A stretch of 56,205 nt of DNA. Source: Gemella cuniculi DSM 15828 (GTDB lineage Bacteria > Bacillota > Bacilli > Staphylococcales > Gemellaceae). Shown one piece after another: positions 19,133-28,707 of this stretch (positions are counted from its first letter, which is position 1; the number at the start of each line of letters is the position of its first letter). The DNA is taken from NCBI RefSeq assembly GCF_000425665.1, contig NZ_KE384433.1, forward strand, positions 18,435-74,639, given 5' to 3'. The notes under the pieces are model-generated. The model was not told where the DNA came from. It worked only from the letters and a program-made list of their open reading frames with translations, and did not search any database. The translations under genes were made by a program, and so were the position numbers.

Positions 19133-19846
19133 CTATATTTTATTTTTTAATTTTTTTATTTCCTCATCTGATAAATATCTATATTCACCCAATCTTAAAT
19201 TTTCATCTAATATCAGAGATCCTATAGTCAATCTTTTTAAGTATATCACCTTTGTCCCAAACGTTTTCATCATTCTCTTTACCTGATGAAATCTTCCTTC
19301 AGTGATATTAATATATGCCGTGCTCTTTTCATTACTAGAACTTAAAATTTCTAATATTGCACTTTTGCATTTATATCCATCTTCAAGAATAATTCCATTA
19401 AATGCATCATCAATATATTCTTTTTTTAAAAGGCCTTCTACTTCCACATAATACTTTTTAATTATATCTTTTTTAGGTGATATCAACTTATGTGCCAATT
19501 CACCATCGTTTGTAAGGAACATAAGCCCTTCTGTATTCTTATCTAATCTTCCAACTGGAAAGAGTTTTAGCACTTTATCTTTTTCCTCCAGTAAATCTAT
19601 TACTGTTTCATCTTTATCATCTACTGTGGCAGAAATTACACCTTGCGGTTTATTCATCATTATGTAAATATATTTTTGATAAACCAATTTCTTATTATCA
19701 ACTACCACTTCATCAACGTTTTCATCAACCTTATAATCTGATGATTTTATCAAAGAACCATTAACTATAATTCCCTTTTTTATAATTTTCTTAGCATCTG
19801 CTCTACTTAGATTAGTCATACTACTTACAAATTTATCAAGTCTCAC
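19133..19846 (-). CDS. rsuA: 16S rRNA pseudouridine synthase, RsuA family
   Basis: 237 residues. N-terminal S4 RNA-binding domain (MRLDKFVSSMTNLSRADAKK) and catalytic motif VGRLDKNTEGLMFLTNDG with the active aspartate. GRFHQVKRMM is typical of RsuA/RluB/E/F. Likely makes pseudouridine 516 of 16S rRNA (family knowledge). Its start lies 2 bases from the murJ stop. Confidence 0.92.
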   Translation of the reverse strand: MRLDKFVSSMTNLSRADAKKIIKKGIIVNGSLIKSSDYKVDENVDEVVVDNKKLVYQKYIYIMMNKPQGVISATVDDKDETVIDLLEEKDKVLKLFPVGRLDKNTEGLMFLTNDGELAHKLISPKKDIIKKYYVEVEGLLKKEYIDDAFNGIILEDGYKCKSAILEILSSSNEKSTAYINITEGRFHQVKRMMKTFGTKVIYLKRLTIGSLILDENLRLGEYRYLSDEEIKKLKNKI

Positions 19847-19848
19847 TA

Positions 19849-21483
19849 TTATCTTCTCCTTAAAAAATTAAGAGATCTTAAATTTATATTTCTACCAAAC
19901 AAATACTCAACAAACTTCATTTTATTTACACAATAAAAATAGATTACGACACCTACTACTGCACAAATTATTATCAAAAACATACTTGATATTTTAGACT
20001 CTATAACAAAATTACCAACTATAGCATCATAAACAGCAGCCACAGCGATAAACATTATAAAACAACTACTTGCTAAAATTAAAAATTTCTTTATAAAATC
20101 TAAAACCTTTAACTTTACTTCAAAATTAATAATCACAAAATTCATGGTTATCATTACTATATAAGTCGCAACTGATGACAAAATAACGCCTTTAGTTTCA
20201 AAATTCATTACGAATGGTGTTATTGTAAAATATTTCACCATAAACCCAACCACTATAGTTATTAAATTCAATAGTTGTTTATTTACAGCTTGCATAATTA
20301 TGCTTGTCAAACTATAAACTGAAAATAATATTGCTAAAGGTAAATAAAATCTCAATAAATCTGCATTAAGAATACTTCTACTATAAAACGCAGAATAAAT
20401 TGGATCTGCTAAAATATACATACCAACAAGTGCAGGCAAGACAATCATCATAAGAGCAAGTATTACCTTATTTATTTGCCTACTGACGCCTTCTTTTTGT
20501 CCAAGTGCGTATAACCTAGTTATTGATGGTAAAAACGTACTAGAAAATGCAGGGGAAATGGCTACAGCTATCATTACCACTTTATTAACAAGTTGCAATG
20601 CTGAAAATCTTCCATCTACTATATCTGCTTTACCAATAGCAGTCATTCCATGAATAAAATTATGTTGATCAATTATGTTAAGTATCGGAAATAACGAAAC
20701 AATAAATATAAACGGTATTGAAACTGAAAAAAATTCTCTAACTAACTCCGACGTAGAAATATTTAATCCATGATTTTCATCATTACCACTATAATCTAAT
20801 TGTGTATTGTACTTTTTATAAAAATACAGTAATGTTATAACAGAAAATACAGCTCCTACTGTTGCAGCAAAGGTAGCAGTTACATTTCCTGCAACCACAC
20901 CTTTATTTAAAATTTTCATTACAATGTAAGTCGCACCTAGCATAAAAGCAATTCTCATAACTTGCTCAATGAATTGACTAAACGCTGATGGTAACATAAT
21001 CTCATGTCCTTGAAATAACCCTCTAATCCCAGCAGAAACTAAAACCAAAGGTATCCCAAAACTTAAACTTTTTAAAACTAGTGCACCATCACTCGGTAGA
21101 AATTTTTGTTGATTACTTATTAGAATTTGTTCTGATATGTATCCAGATCCAAAAAATAAAATACAAAAACCAGCCATACCCATAACAATTAAAAGTAAAG
21201 ATCCTAATTTTACTATACGCCTACTAATACTATATGCTCCTAGTGCATTATATTTTGCAACCAATTTTGCTATCGCTAATGGAGTTCCTGCTGAAGAAAT
21301 CTCCAATATAGTCGCATAATAACTATAACCATAGTTGAAAAGAGCCATTTGTTCTTCTCCACCTATAATTTGGTAAAATGGAATCAGATACACAGCTCCT
21401 AAAATTTTAGTTAAAAGTAAACTAATACTAAGTAATGCAGTTCCTCTAAACAAGGAATCTTTTTTCAAATTTTTCACATCCAA
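19849..21483 (-). CDS. murJ: Lipid II flippase-type polysaccharide transporter (MurJ/YtgP)
   Basis: 544 residues with about 14 membrane segments of the MATE/MOP fold; DSLFRGTALLSISLLLTKILG opens the protein and LPSITRLYALGQ lies in the middle. The length is the same as Bacillus YtgP (MurJ), which flips lipid II across the membrane for peptidoglycan synthesis. SpoVB is a close paralogue and cannot be excluded, but the gene order with rsuA and pepV favours YtgP. First gene of the unit. Confidence 0.85.
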   Translation of the reverse strand: MDVKNLKKDSLFRGTALLSISLLLTKILGAVYLIPFYQIIGGEEQMALFNYGYSYYATILEISSAGTPLAIAKLVAKYNALGAYSISRRIVKLGSLLLIVMGMAGFCILFFGSGYISEQILISNQQKFLPSDGALVLKSLSFGIPLVLVSAGIRGLFQGHEIMLPSAFSQFIEQVMRIAFMLGATYIVMKILNKGVVAGNVTATFAATVGAVFSVITLLYFYKKYNTQLDYSGNDENHGLNISTSELVREFFSVSIPFIFIVSLFPILNIIDQHNFIHGMTAIGKADIVDGRFSALQLVNKVVMIAVAISPAFSSTFLPSITRLYALGQKEGVSRQINKVILALMMIVLPALVGMYILADPIYSAFYSRSILNADLLRFYLPLAILFSVYSLTSIIMQAVNKQLLNLITIVVGFMVKYFTITPFVMNFETKGVILSSVATYIVMITMNFVIINFEVKLKVLDFIKKFLILASSCFIMFIAVAAVYDAIVGNFVIESKISSMFLIIICAVVGVVIYFYCVNKMKFVEYLFGRNINLRSLNFLRRR

Positions 21484-21522
21484 ACATATTATTTAATTAT
21501 ATTAAATTTTAAATTTTATAAT

Positions 21523-21714
21523 TTATAAATATAAAGCCTGATAACAATATACCAAAGCTGCTACTAAACTATAGGCTGCTATCAATTTTAAAACTTTATC
21601 CATTCGTTTCTTCTTTATTTTTCCATTAGCAACTAATAAAATATATGAGCCCAATAACAAAATAAATGAAATGATAAATACTATAACAGATAAAAATATT
21701 GTCATATTAGCCAT
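21523..21714 (-). CDS. Small two-helix membrane protein of unknown function
   Basis: 63 residues: hydrophobic helix at 5-30, a basic cytoplasmic loop NGKIKKKRMDK, then a second helix to about 60. AGGATGG-type site before the ATG. It precedes murJ on the same strand with a short gap (39 bases), so it may be the leader gene of that unit. Not assigned to a family. Confidence 0.6.
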   Translation of the reverse strand: MANMTIFLSVIVFIISFILLLGSYILLVANGKIKKKRMDKVLKLIAAYSLVAALVYCYQALYL

Positions 21715-21818
21715 CCTTTCTTACGATATTATATCTATATTCTATCATGATTTTTGAAAATTTTAAACTCCTTTGTATAATTATTTAAAATTTCTATCTA
21801 TTTTAACACGTAGTATAT

Positions 21819-21835
21819 GTTATAAAATCTAACAT
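21819..21835. promoter_or_regulatory. GlnR operator upstream of glnRA
   Basis: TGTTATAAAATCTAACA matches the GlnR/TnrA consensus TGTNA-N7-TNACA exactly. It lies about 24 bases upstream of a probable -35 element, as expected for GlnR repression of its own operon. Confidence 0.85.
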
Positions 21836-21858
21836 GCACTTTATTTTATATTATTTTT

Positions 21859-21885
21859 TTGATAAGATGTTCTTGTAGATATAAT
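21859..21885 (+). promoter_or_regulatory. Probable glnRA promoter
   Basis: TTGATA and TATAAT with 15-base spacing; TTTTGA two bases further upstream would give 17. GAGAGGTGG ribosome site follows before the glnR ATG at 21921. Confidence 0.5.
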
Positions 21886-21920
21886 TATTTCACAAAATTA
21901 TCCAAAAGAGAGGTGGTAAT

Positions 21921-22304
21921 ATGGGGTTTAAAGAATTTCAAAAAAATCTTCCTGTTTTTTCTATTAGTGTAGTAACAAAGATTACTCAACTTACTGCAAG
22001 ACAAATTCGTTATTATGAAGAAAAAAAACTTTTTGCTCCTAAACGTACCGAAGGAAACACAAGGTTATTTTCTTTAAATGATATTGATAAACTTTTAACA
22101 ATTAAAGATTTACTAACAAAAGGTTTTAACCTTAAAGCCATTGATGAAATTATAAATGAAAAAGAAGTTTCAGAACAAACAAATCAAATCAGGCAAATTA
22201 TTCATAATGATATTTTTGCAGGACCTAGTGGTTTACCTAGAGAACGCTCTATAGGACGAGGTGATTTATCAAGATTTTACAACAACAAAAAAAATAAATT
22301 TTAA
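21921..22304 (+). CDS. glnR: MerR family repressor GlnR
   Basis: 127 residues. MerR helix-turn-helix with KITQLTARQIRYYEEKKLFAPKRTEGNTRLFS (residues about 20-50) and a short effector-less C-terminal tail through which feedback-inhibited glutamine synthetase acts. Represses glnRA and other nitrogen genes when glutamine is plentiful. A perfect GlnR box lies upstream and glnA 47 bases downstream. Length fits the family. Confidence 0.95.
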   Translation: MGFKEFQKNLPVFSISVVTKITQLTARQIRYYEEKKLFAPKRTEGNTRLFSLNDIDKLLTIKDLLTKGFNLKAIDEIINEKEVSEQTNQIRQIIHNDIFAGPSGLPRERSIGRGDLSRFYNNKKNKF

Positions 22305-22351
22305 TGTAAGATTTTTTTACAAATAATAATTTAAAGAGGAGAATATAATTA

Positions 22352-23677
22352 ATGACTAGAGACGAGATTTTAAAAAAAATAAAAGAAGAAAACGTTAGAT
22401 ATATCCGACTACAATTTACTGATATCACAGGTACGATAAAGAATGTTGAAGTACCTGTTAGTCAACTTGATAAAGTATTAAATAATAAGATGATGTTTGA
22501 TGGTTCTTCTATAGAAGGTTTTGTGAGAATTGAAGAAAGTGATATGTATTTATATCCTGATCTTGATACTTTTCTTGTATTTTCATGGGATAGCGACTAT
22601 GGTAAGGTAGCTAGATTTATTTGTGATGTTTACACAGTAGATGGAAAACCTTTTGCAGGTGATCCTCGTGGGAATTTAAAAAGAATGTTAGCTAAAATGA
22701 ATGATTTAGGATTTGATACTTTGAATCTTGGTCCCGAACCTGAATTTTTCCTATTTAGGCTAAAAGAAAACGGCGAGCCCAGTCTAGATTTAAACGATAA
22801 TGGTGGCTATTTTGATCTTGCTCCAGTAGATCTTGGAGAAAATGTCCGTCGTGATATCGTTCTTGAATTAGAACGTCTAGGATTCGATATTGAAGCTAGT
22901 CATCACGAAGTAGCACCTGGACAACATGAAATTGATTTTAAATATGATGATGTAATCTCTGCATGTGATAATATTCAAACCTTTAAACTTATTGTTAAAA
23001 CCATAGCAAGAAAACACGGACTCCATGCTACATTTATGCCAAAACCTATTTTTGGAATAAATGGTTCTGGCATGCATTGTAATGTCTCACTATTCAATGA
23101 TGGTAAAAATAGTTTTTATGATGATTCCTCTGAAAACGGTTTATCTAAAACTGCATATAATTTTATAGCTGGTATTCTAAAACATGCACGTAGTTTTACA
23201 GCACTTTGTAATCCTACTGTCAATTCATATAAACGTCTAGTCCCTGGTTATGAAGCACCTTGTTATGTCGCATGGTCAACTTCTAACAGATCTCCTCTTG
23301 TAAGAATTCCTGCTGCACGTGGAAAATCAACTCGTATTGAAGTTCGTTCAGTTGATCCAGCTGCCAATCCATACCTAGCCATGACTGCTATTTTAGCTGC
23401 TGGATTAGACGGTATTGAAAATAACTTAATTCCAGCTGATGAAGTAAGAAGCAATATTTATGTAATGACACCAGAGGAAAGAATTTCTAATGGAATTGAT
23501 GAACTTCCATCAACTCTTTATACGGCTCTTAAAGAATTAAATTCCTCTGCTATTCTTAAAGAAGCGTTAGGAACTCATATTTTTTATAATTTTATTGAAG
23601 CAAAATCAATTGAATGGGATTCATTTAGAACTCAAGTTACTGATTGGGAGATTGATCAATACTTAAAAAATTATTAA
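22352..23677 (+). CDS. glnA: Glutamine synthetase, type I-alpha
   Basis: 441 residues; ATP-dependent amidation of glutamate. [18 protein letters not shown] (arginine at about 59, the feedback residue in Bacillus), metal site motifs PEPEFFLF and [12 protein letters not shown], and the glutamate site [13 protein letters not shown]. The adenylylation tyrosine motif (NLYDLP) is replaced by NGIDELPS, so control is by feedback and through GlnR. AGAGGAG before the ATG. Confidence 0.97.
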   Translation: MTRDEILKKIKEENVRYIRLQFTDITGTIKNVEVPVSQLDKVLNNKMMFDGSSIEGFVRIEESDMYLYPDLDTFLVFSWDSDYGKVARFICDVYTVDGKPFAGDPRGNLKRMLAKMNDLGFDTLNLGPEPEFFLFRLKENGEPSLDLNDNGGYFDLAPVDLGENVRRDIVLELERLGFDIEASHHEVAPGQHEIDFKYDDVISACDNIQTFKLIVKTIARKHGLHATFMPKPIFGINGSGMHCNVSLFNDGKNSFYDDSSENGLSKTAYNFIAGILKHARSFTALCNPTVNSYKRLVPGYEAPCYVAWSTSNRSPLVRIPAARGKSTRIEVRSVDPAANPYLAMTAILAAGLDGIENNLIPADEVRSNIYVMTPEERISNGIDELPSTLYTALKELNSSAILKEALGTHIFYNFIEAKSIEWDSFRTQVTDWEIDQYLKNY

Positions 23678-23740
23678 TTTTAATTATTTAATAAATTTCC
23701 TAATAAAAATATTTATTGAATCAATTAACATAAAAAACAA

Positions 23741-23771
23741 AAAACTACATAACTTCAAGTTATGTAGTTTT
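23741..23771. terminator. Bidirectional terminator between glnA and radA
   Basis: Near-perfect stem AAAACTACATAACT / AGTTATGTAGTTTT with 3-base loop, A run and T run on either side, serving glnA (+) and radA (-). Confidence 0.85.
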
Positions 23772-23835
23772 CTTATCTATATTCATTAGTATAAAATTAA
23801 AAATATACTTCTGTTACATACAATTATTATAACCT

Positions 23836-25218
23836 TTAAAATATATTTCCAAATGCTATATCTAAACATTCTCTTATATCTTTAACAGGAATAACATCTA
23901 TTCCAACGGGAAATTCTGAATTTTTCATATTTCCTATCGGTATTATTACTCTTTTAAAACCATGTTTCTTAGCTTCATTTATTCTTTGTTCAATACGGCT
24001 AACCCGTCTTACTTCTCCTGTTAAACCTACCTCACCAATAAAACAATCATTCATATCAACTGCAATATCTTTAAAACTTGAAGCAACTGCAACAACGACA
24101 CCTAAATCAACTGCTGGATCATCTATTTTCACCCCACCTGATACTTTTACATAAACATCTTGTTGTTGAAGTAAATATCCAGCTTTTTTTTCTAGCACCG
24201 CCATGAGAAGAATAAGCTTATTATACTCAAGACCTGTTGAAACTCTTCTTGGGTTATTAAATGCAGTAGGTGTTGTTAGTGATTGAATTTCAACCAATAA
24301 AGGGCGACTTCCTTCCATAGTACTAATAATAGTAGCTCCTGCTAAATTTTTACTACGTTCTTCTAAAAACATTTGAGATGGATTATCCAAATCACAAAGT
24401 CCACTAGATTTCATTTCAAATATTCCTATTTCATTTGTAGAACCAAAACGATTTTTTACTGCTCTTAGTATTCTGTAACTATGTTGTCCCTCTCCTTCAA
24501 AATACAGCACAGTGTCAACCATATGTTCAAGCATACGAGGTCCTGCTATCGTCCCTTCTTTCGTTACATGTCCAACTATAAAAATTGCTATATTTAGACT
24601 TTTAGCAATTTTCATAAGTTGCTGGGTACATTCTCTAACTTGAGTAATGCTTCCAGGTGAATTCTCTAAATTAGGATTATAAATTGTTTGAATAGAGTCT
24701 ATAATTAAAAATTTAGGCTTTATTTTTTTTACAATTTGATAGATCAAATTTAAATCAGTTTGTGCATAAACAAATAATTCATCAGTATCATTATTTAATC
24801 TATCAGCTCTAATCTTGACCTGTCTTACAGATTCTTCACCTGTAACATATAAAACATCATGTTCTTTAGCAAGATAAGCTGAAATTTGTAAAAGTAGTGT
24901 TGATTTACCTATCCCAGGATCTCCTCCTAAAAGAACTAGTGATCCCCCCACTACGCCTCCACCTAGAACTCTATTTAATTCATTACTATCTGTCAAAGTT
25001 CTCGGCACATCTTGGGTAGAAATAGTTTTCAATTTCCCTGCTTCAACACGCTCAGTATCATTACTGGTAGTTTCAAATTCACTATGTTTATTAACTTTTT
25101 TTGATTCTACTATCTCCTCCATTGAAGCCCATTTTTTACAATTTGGACATCTTCCTATATACTTCAAACTTTGATAACCACAAGCATTGCATTCATATTT
25201 TACACTAACTTTTGCCAT
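23836..25218 (-). CDS. radA: DNA repair protein RadA
   Basis: 460 residues. N-terminal zinc finger CNACGYQSLKYIGRCPNC, Walker A LGGDPGIGKSTLL, the RadA-specific motif KNRFGSTNEIG, and a Lon-like C-terminal domain. RadA helps branch migration and processing of recombination intermediates. The gene starts 2 bases after the clpC stop, so it is the third gene of ctsR-clpC-radA. Confidence 0.95.
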   Translation of the reverse strand: MAKVSVKYECNACGYQSLKYIGRCPNCKKWASMEEIVESKKVNKHSEFETTSNDTERVEAGKLKTISTQDVPRTLTDSNELNRVLGGGVVGGSLVLLGGDPGIGKSTLLLQISAYLAKEHDVLYVTGEESVRQVKIRADRLNNDTDELFVYAQTDLNLIYQIVKKIKPKFLIIDSIQTIYNPNLENSPGSITQVRECTQQLMKIAKSLNIAIFIVGHVTKEGTIAGPRMLEHMVDTVLYFEGEGQHSYRILRAVKNRFGSTNEIGIFEMKSSGLCDLDNPSQMFLEERSKNLAGATIISTMEGSRPLLVEIQSLTTPTAFNNPRRVSTGLEYNKLILLMAVLEKKAGYLLQQQDVYVKVSGGVKIDDPAVDLGVVVAVASSFKDIAVDMNDCFIGEVGLTGEVRRVSRIEQRINEAKKHGFKRVIIPIGNMKNSEFPVGIDVIPVKDIRECLDIAFGNIF

Positions 25219-25220
25219 TG

Positions 25221-27695
25221 TTACCTCTTAGTTTTTTTTACTACGAATTTATCGTTTTTATAATCAATATTTATAGTACCTGTAAGTTCAGAATTTCTCA
25301 ACAATTCTTCACTTAATAAATCTTCAATATTTTTTTGGATACTTCGTTTTAATGGTCTTGCCCCATATTCTTTTATACTTCCATCTTCTACAATTTTCGC
25401 CATAGCTTTTTTAGTTAGCTTAATTGTAATATCTCTATCTTCAAGACGTTTTGATAAGCCATTTATTAGCAATTCAGAAATTTTTTCCAATTCCTCTTTT
25501 TCCAAAGTTTTAAAGACGATAATATCATCAATACGATTAAGAAATTCTGGTCGATATTGTTTTTTTAATGCCTCCATCATCGTATTTTGAACATTTTTAT
25601 AATCATTTTTTATTGATTCGCTTCCACCAAAGCCAACAAATTTTTGATCTTTTAGTTCACTTACACCTACATTTGATGTCATTATTATGATTGTGTTTTT
25701 AAAATCTACTGTGCGACCTGAAGCATCAGTCAATCGTCCATCATCTAAAACTTGTAGCAAAATGTTAAAAATAGATGGATGTGCTTTTTCTATTTCGTCA
25801 AATAACACAACTGAATAAGGTTTTTGACGCACTTGCTCTGATAATTGACCAGCTTCTTCATATCCAACATATCCAGGAGGTGCCCCTATTAATCTGCTTA
25901 TTGAATGTGGTTCCATATACTCACTCATATCAATTCTAATCATATTGTCTTCTGAACTAAATAATGCTTCTGATAAACTTTTCGCCAATTCCGTTTTCCC
26001 TACACCTGTTGGTCCTAAGAAAATAAAACTTCCTATTGGTCTATTCTCATCTTTAAAACCGCTTCTTGCACGTCTTACAGCCTTTGCTAAACTTATAACA
26101 GCTTCATCTTGCCCAATAACTCTCTTATGAAGAATTTCTTCAAGTTTCAGTAACCTTTCACTTTCAGTTTCAGTCAGTTTAGTTACTGGTACTCCAGTCC
26201 AGCCAGCTAATACCTCTGCAATATGATCAGAAGTAATTTTTATTTTTTCTTTAGTCAAACTATCTTGCCAAGAAATTTTAAATTGCTCAATTTTATTAAT
26301 AATTTTATTAACTTCATCTCGTTTTTTTGCTGCAATTTCAAATTCTTGATTTACTACTGCACGATCTTTTTCTTTATTAAGTTTACTCAATTCTTCTTCA
26401 TATTCTTTTAATTTTTCAGGTGATTTATAAAATCTTAATTTAACTTTTGAACATGCCTCATCTATTAAATCTATAGCTTTATCAGGAAGATACCTATCAG
26501 TGATATATGTAGTACTTAACTTTACAGCAGCATCTAATGCTTCGTCAAGGATTTCTACATTATGGTGTTCTTCATATTTATGTCTTAATCCCCTTAAAAT
26601 CTCAATAGAATTTTCTGTACTTGGCTCTTCAACTTTAATTGGTTGAAATCTACGTTCAAGTGCTGCATCTTTTTCAAAATATTTTCTATATTCCTCTGTA
26701 GTGGTTGCTCCAATACATTGAATTAATCCACGAGATAGTGCTGGTTTTAAAATATTAGAGGCATCTGCACTTCCTTCAGTTCCTCCCGCACCAATAATAG
26801 TATGAATCTCATCAATAAATAAAATAATATCTCCAGCTTCTTCTATTTCAGAAATAATATTTTTTAGTCTTTCCTCAAATTCTCCACGATATTTTGTTCC
26901 TGCCAACAAAGTTCCCATATCAAGAACCATCACACGTTTTCCCAATAAATTACTTGGAACATTTTGAGAAATAATTCTTTCAGCAAGTCCTTCTACAATA
27001 GCAGTTTTCCCTACACCAGGTTCTCCTATTAAAACTGGATTATTTTTTGTTCTTCTATTTAATATTTCGATCATCCTAGTGATTTCTTTGTCTCTCGCTA
27101 AAACTGGATCTAACTTATTATTAAAAGCATCTTTTGTTAAATCCTTAGCTAGTGAATTTAGAGTTTTTGTTTTTTCAGAGCTATCCTCAGGCATATCTAA
27201 TTTTTTAAATCCATCAAATAACTTTGCAAATAATCCCTGACTTTGCTTCAATAGTTCAAATAATTCTGCAATAACAACTTCAGTATTTATGCTAAGTTTA
27301 TCAGTTAACAATCTAACTGCAGTACTATTTTGTTCATTTAAAAGAGATAATAGTAGATGTTCACTAGTAACCACAAAACTTGAAGTATCATCCGCAAATT
27401 GCTGACTCTTTTCTATAGTTCTTACAGAACCATTCGTATACTCAATCTTCATAAGAACATTTTTATAAAAATCTGTTCCCTCTAATTCTGTTTCATAAAA
27501 CTCTGCTACATTCTTTCTAAAATCGTCATAATAAATTCCATATTTATTCAACGTTCTACAAGAAAGGGTATTACTCATACTGAGCATTGCTAAAAGTAAG
27601 TGCTCTGTTCCTACAGCTTTAACTCCAAAATCATTAGCTTCTTCCTTTGCTGTTGTTAAAACCATAAGAGCTGTTTCATTAAATCTTATATACAT
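25221..27695 (-). CDS. clpC: Clp protease ATPase subunit ClpC
   Basis: 824 residues. Two N-terminal Clp repeat motifs, first AAA domain (Walker A IGEPGVGKTAIVEG, arginine finger region GRGxIQCIGATTTEEY-type), a UVR-like middle domain (about 430-480, coiled), second AAA domain (GPTGVGKTELAK) with the helix-turn-helix DDGRLTDASGRTVDFKN. Unfolds substrates for ClpP. The gene follows ctsR by 4 bases. The adaptor and arginine-kinase genes mcsA and mcsB, which lie between ctsR and clpC in Bacillus, are absent. Confidence 0.96.
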   Translation of the reverse strand: MYIRFNETALMVLTTAKEEANDFGVKAVGTEHLLLAMLSMSNTLSCRTLNKYGIYYDDFRKNVAEFYETELEGTDFYKNVLMKIEYTNGSVRTIEKSQQFADDTSSFVVTSEHLLLSLLNEQNSTAVRLLTDKLSINTEVVIAELFELLKQSQGLFAKLFDGFKKLDMPEDSSEKTKTLNSLAKDLTKDAFNNKLDPVLARDKEITRMIEILNRRTKNNPVLIGEPGVGKTAIVEGLAERIISQNVPSNLLGKRVMVLDMGTLLAGTKYRGEFEERLKNIISEIEEAGDIILFIDEIHTIIGAGGTEGSADASNILKPALSRGLIQCIGATTTEEYRKYFEKDAALERRFQPIKVEEPSTENSIEILRGLRHKYEEHHNVEILDEALDAAVKLSTTYITDRYLPDKAIDLIDEACSKVKLRFYKSPEKLKEYEEELSKLNKEKDRAVVNQEFEIAAKKRDEVNKIINKIEQFKISWQDSLTKEKIKITSDHIAEVLAGWTGVPVTKLTETESERLLKLEEILHKRVIGQDEAVISLAKAVRRARSGFKDENRPIGSFIFLGPTGVGKTELAKSLSEALFSSEDNMIRIDMSEYMEPHSISRLIGAPPGYVGYEEAGQLSEQVRQKPYSVVLFDEIEKAHPSIFNILLQVLDDGRLTDASGRTVDFKNTIIIMTSNVGVSELKDQKFVGFGGSESIKNDYKNVQNTMMEALKKQYRPEFLNRIDDIIVFKTLEKEELEKISELLINGLSKRLEDRDITIKLTKKAMAKIVEDGSIKEYGARPLKRSIQKNIEDLLSEELLRNSELTGTINIDYKNDKFVVKKTKR

Positions 27696-27699
27696 AATC

Positions 27700-28215
27700 C
27701 TATCCTCTCTTATTGTATTTTATGTTAGTTAAAAACTTAACCACCAAAACTTTCAAATTCATTTTAGTATTATAGTTCATTTCCTCAGCTATACCTTCGT
27801 CAACAAAATTTAAAAATTGGTTATGAACATTAGTAATTACTTCTATAGTATCAACAAAATGATTATAATCAAATTTTGTAATGTATTCTTTATCAAGTAA
27901 AATTTTTATAAGTCTTAATGCCTCATCAATTTCAATTACATCCTTATCAACCGTTTCTATCAAATAATCAATATAATCTTTATCAGTATGCAGAGTAATT
28001 TTAGTAATTCTGATGAATCCTCCTCCACCTCTTTTACTTTCAATTATAAAACCATGTTCAGGAGTAAAACGTGTCTTTATTACATAATTCAGCTGAGATG
28101 GTACACAATCAAATTTTTGTGCAACATTACTTCTTTTTATTATTATATGATCCTCTGAAGATTCTTTAAACAATTCTTTTATATATTGTTCAAGAATATC
28201 TGTCATATTATTCAT
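27700..28215 (-). CDS. ctsR: Heat-shock repressor CtsR
   Basis: 171 residues. N-terminal winged helix with the thermosensing glycine-rich loop ESKRGGGGFIRI and a C-terminal dimerisation helix bundle. Represses clp genes at normal temperature by binding tandem heptads. One such operator lies 15 bases upstream of the start, so it regulates its own operon. AAAGGAGGTGG ribosome site. Slightly longer than the Bacillus protein (about 154). Confidence 0.94.
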   Translation of the reverse strand: MNNMTDILEQYIKELFKESSEDHIIIKRSNVAQKFDCVPSQLNYVIKTRFTPEHGFIIESKRGGGGFIRITKITLHTDKDYIDYLIETVDKDVIEIDEALRLIKILLDKEYITKFDYNHFVDTIEVITNVHNQFLNFVDEGIAEEMNYNTKMNLKVLVVKFLTNIKYNKRG

Positions 28216-28230
28216 AAGGCCACCTCCTTT

Positions 28231-28247
28231 ATTGACTAAAATTGACC
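28231..28247 (-). promoter_or_regulatory. CtsR operator
   Basis: On the minus strand GGTCAAT-TTT-AGTCAAT matches the tandem heptad RGTCAAA-NAN-RGTCAAA. It lies between the -10 element and the ribosome site of ctsR. Confidence 0.85.
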
Positions 28248-28256
28248 TTTAAATAA

Positions 28257-28285
28257 ATTATACTACAGATTTTCTATTTTGTACA
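28257..28285 (-). promoter_or_regulatory. ctsR-clpC-radA promoter
   Basis: TATAAT (28262-28257) with TGTACA 17 bases upstream, ending 10 bases before the CtsR operator. Confidence 0.55.
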
Positions 28286-28466
28286 CCAAAATACAATATT
28301 AAAGGATTTCAATCTTTAAAATTATATTTTACAATTTCAAGTTATATAACAAACTATAAAAAGTATTTTCTTTATGATTTTATCTTTCTAGCTATTAATG
28401 AGTTGATTAAAACCTTTTTATCTGAACCTTAATATCATTAAAATTTACCTTTAATATATTTAAAAT

Positions 28467-28518
28467 AAAATTAGAATTAATTCTTAAAATCAAATTTCTA
28501 ATAATTAATTCTAATTTC
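28467..28518 (-). terminator. Long stem-loop after the 29-codon ORF
   Basis: Perfect 15-base stem AAATTAGAATTAATT / AATTAATTCTAATTT (28468-28482 with 28503-28517), 20-base loop, T-rich on the minus strand downstream. The rest of 28286-28466 is AT-rich with no gene seen. Confidence 0.6.
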
Positions 28519-28529
28519 ATTTTTTATCC

Positions 28530-28619
28530 TTACTCTTTAGTTTTATCAAAGTTCGGAGTGAGCATTACCACCATCCCTATATAAAAAGTCGTGGCTATAA
28601 CTGAAAATATTGCACTCAT
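28530..28619 (-). CDS. Orphan 29-residue hydrophobic peptide
   Basis: The peptide begins MSAIFSVIATTFYIGMVVML and ends TPNFDKTKE. One hydrophobic helix (residues 3-20) is followed by a short polar tail. GGAGG stands 8 bases before the ATG and a strong stem-loop follows the stop. Size and form resemble membrane toxins of type I toxin-antitoxin loci or small regulatory membrane peptides, but I do not recognise the family. No antisense RNA promoter was identified. It lies downstream of a broken ClbS-like gene. Confidence 0.5.
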   Translation of the reverse strand: MSAIFSVIATTFYIGMVVMLTPNFDKTKE

Positions 28620-28707
28620 AGTAAAAACCTCCCATATTAATACTATACACTCCCATTATACACCCTACTTTTAGAGACCGCAAATATTTTTATTATAATT
28701 TTTTATT

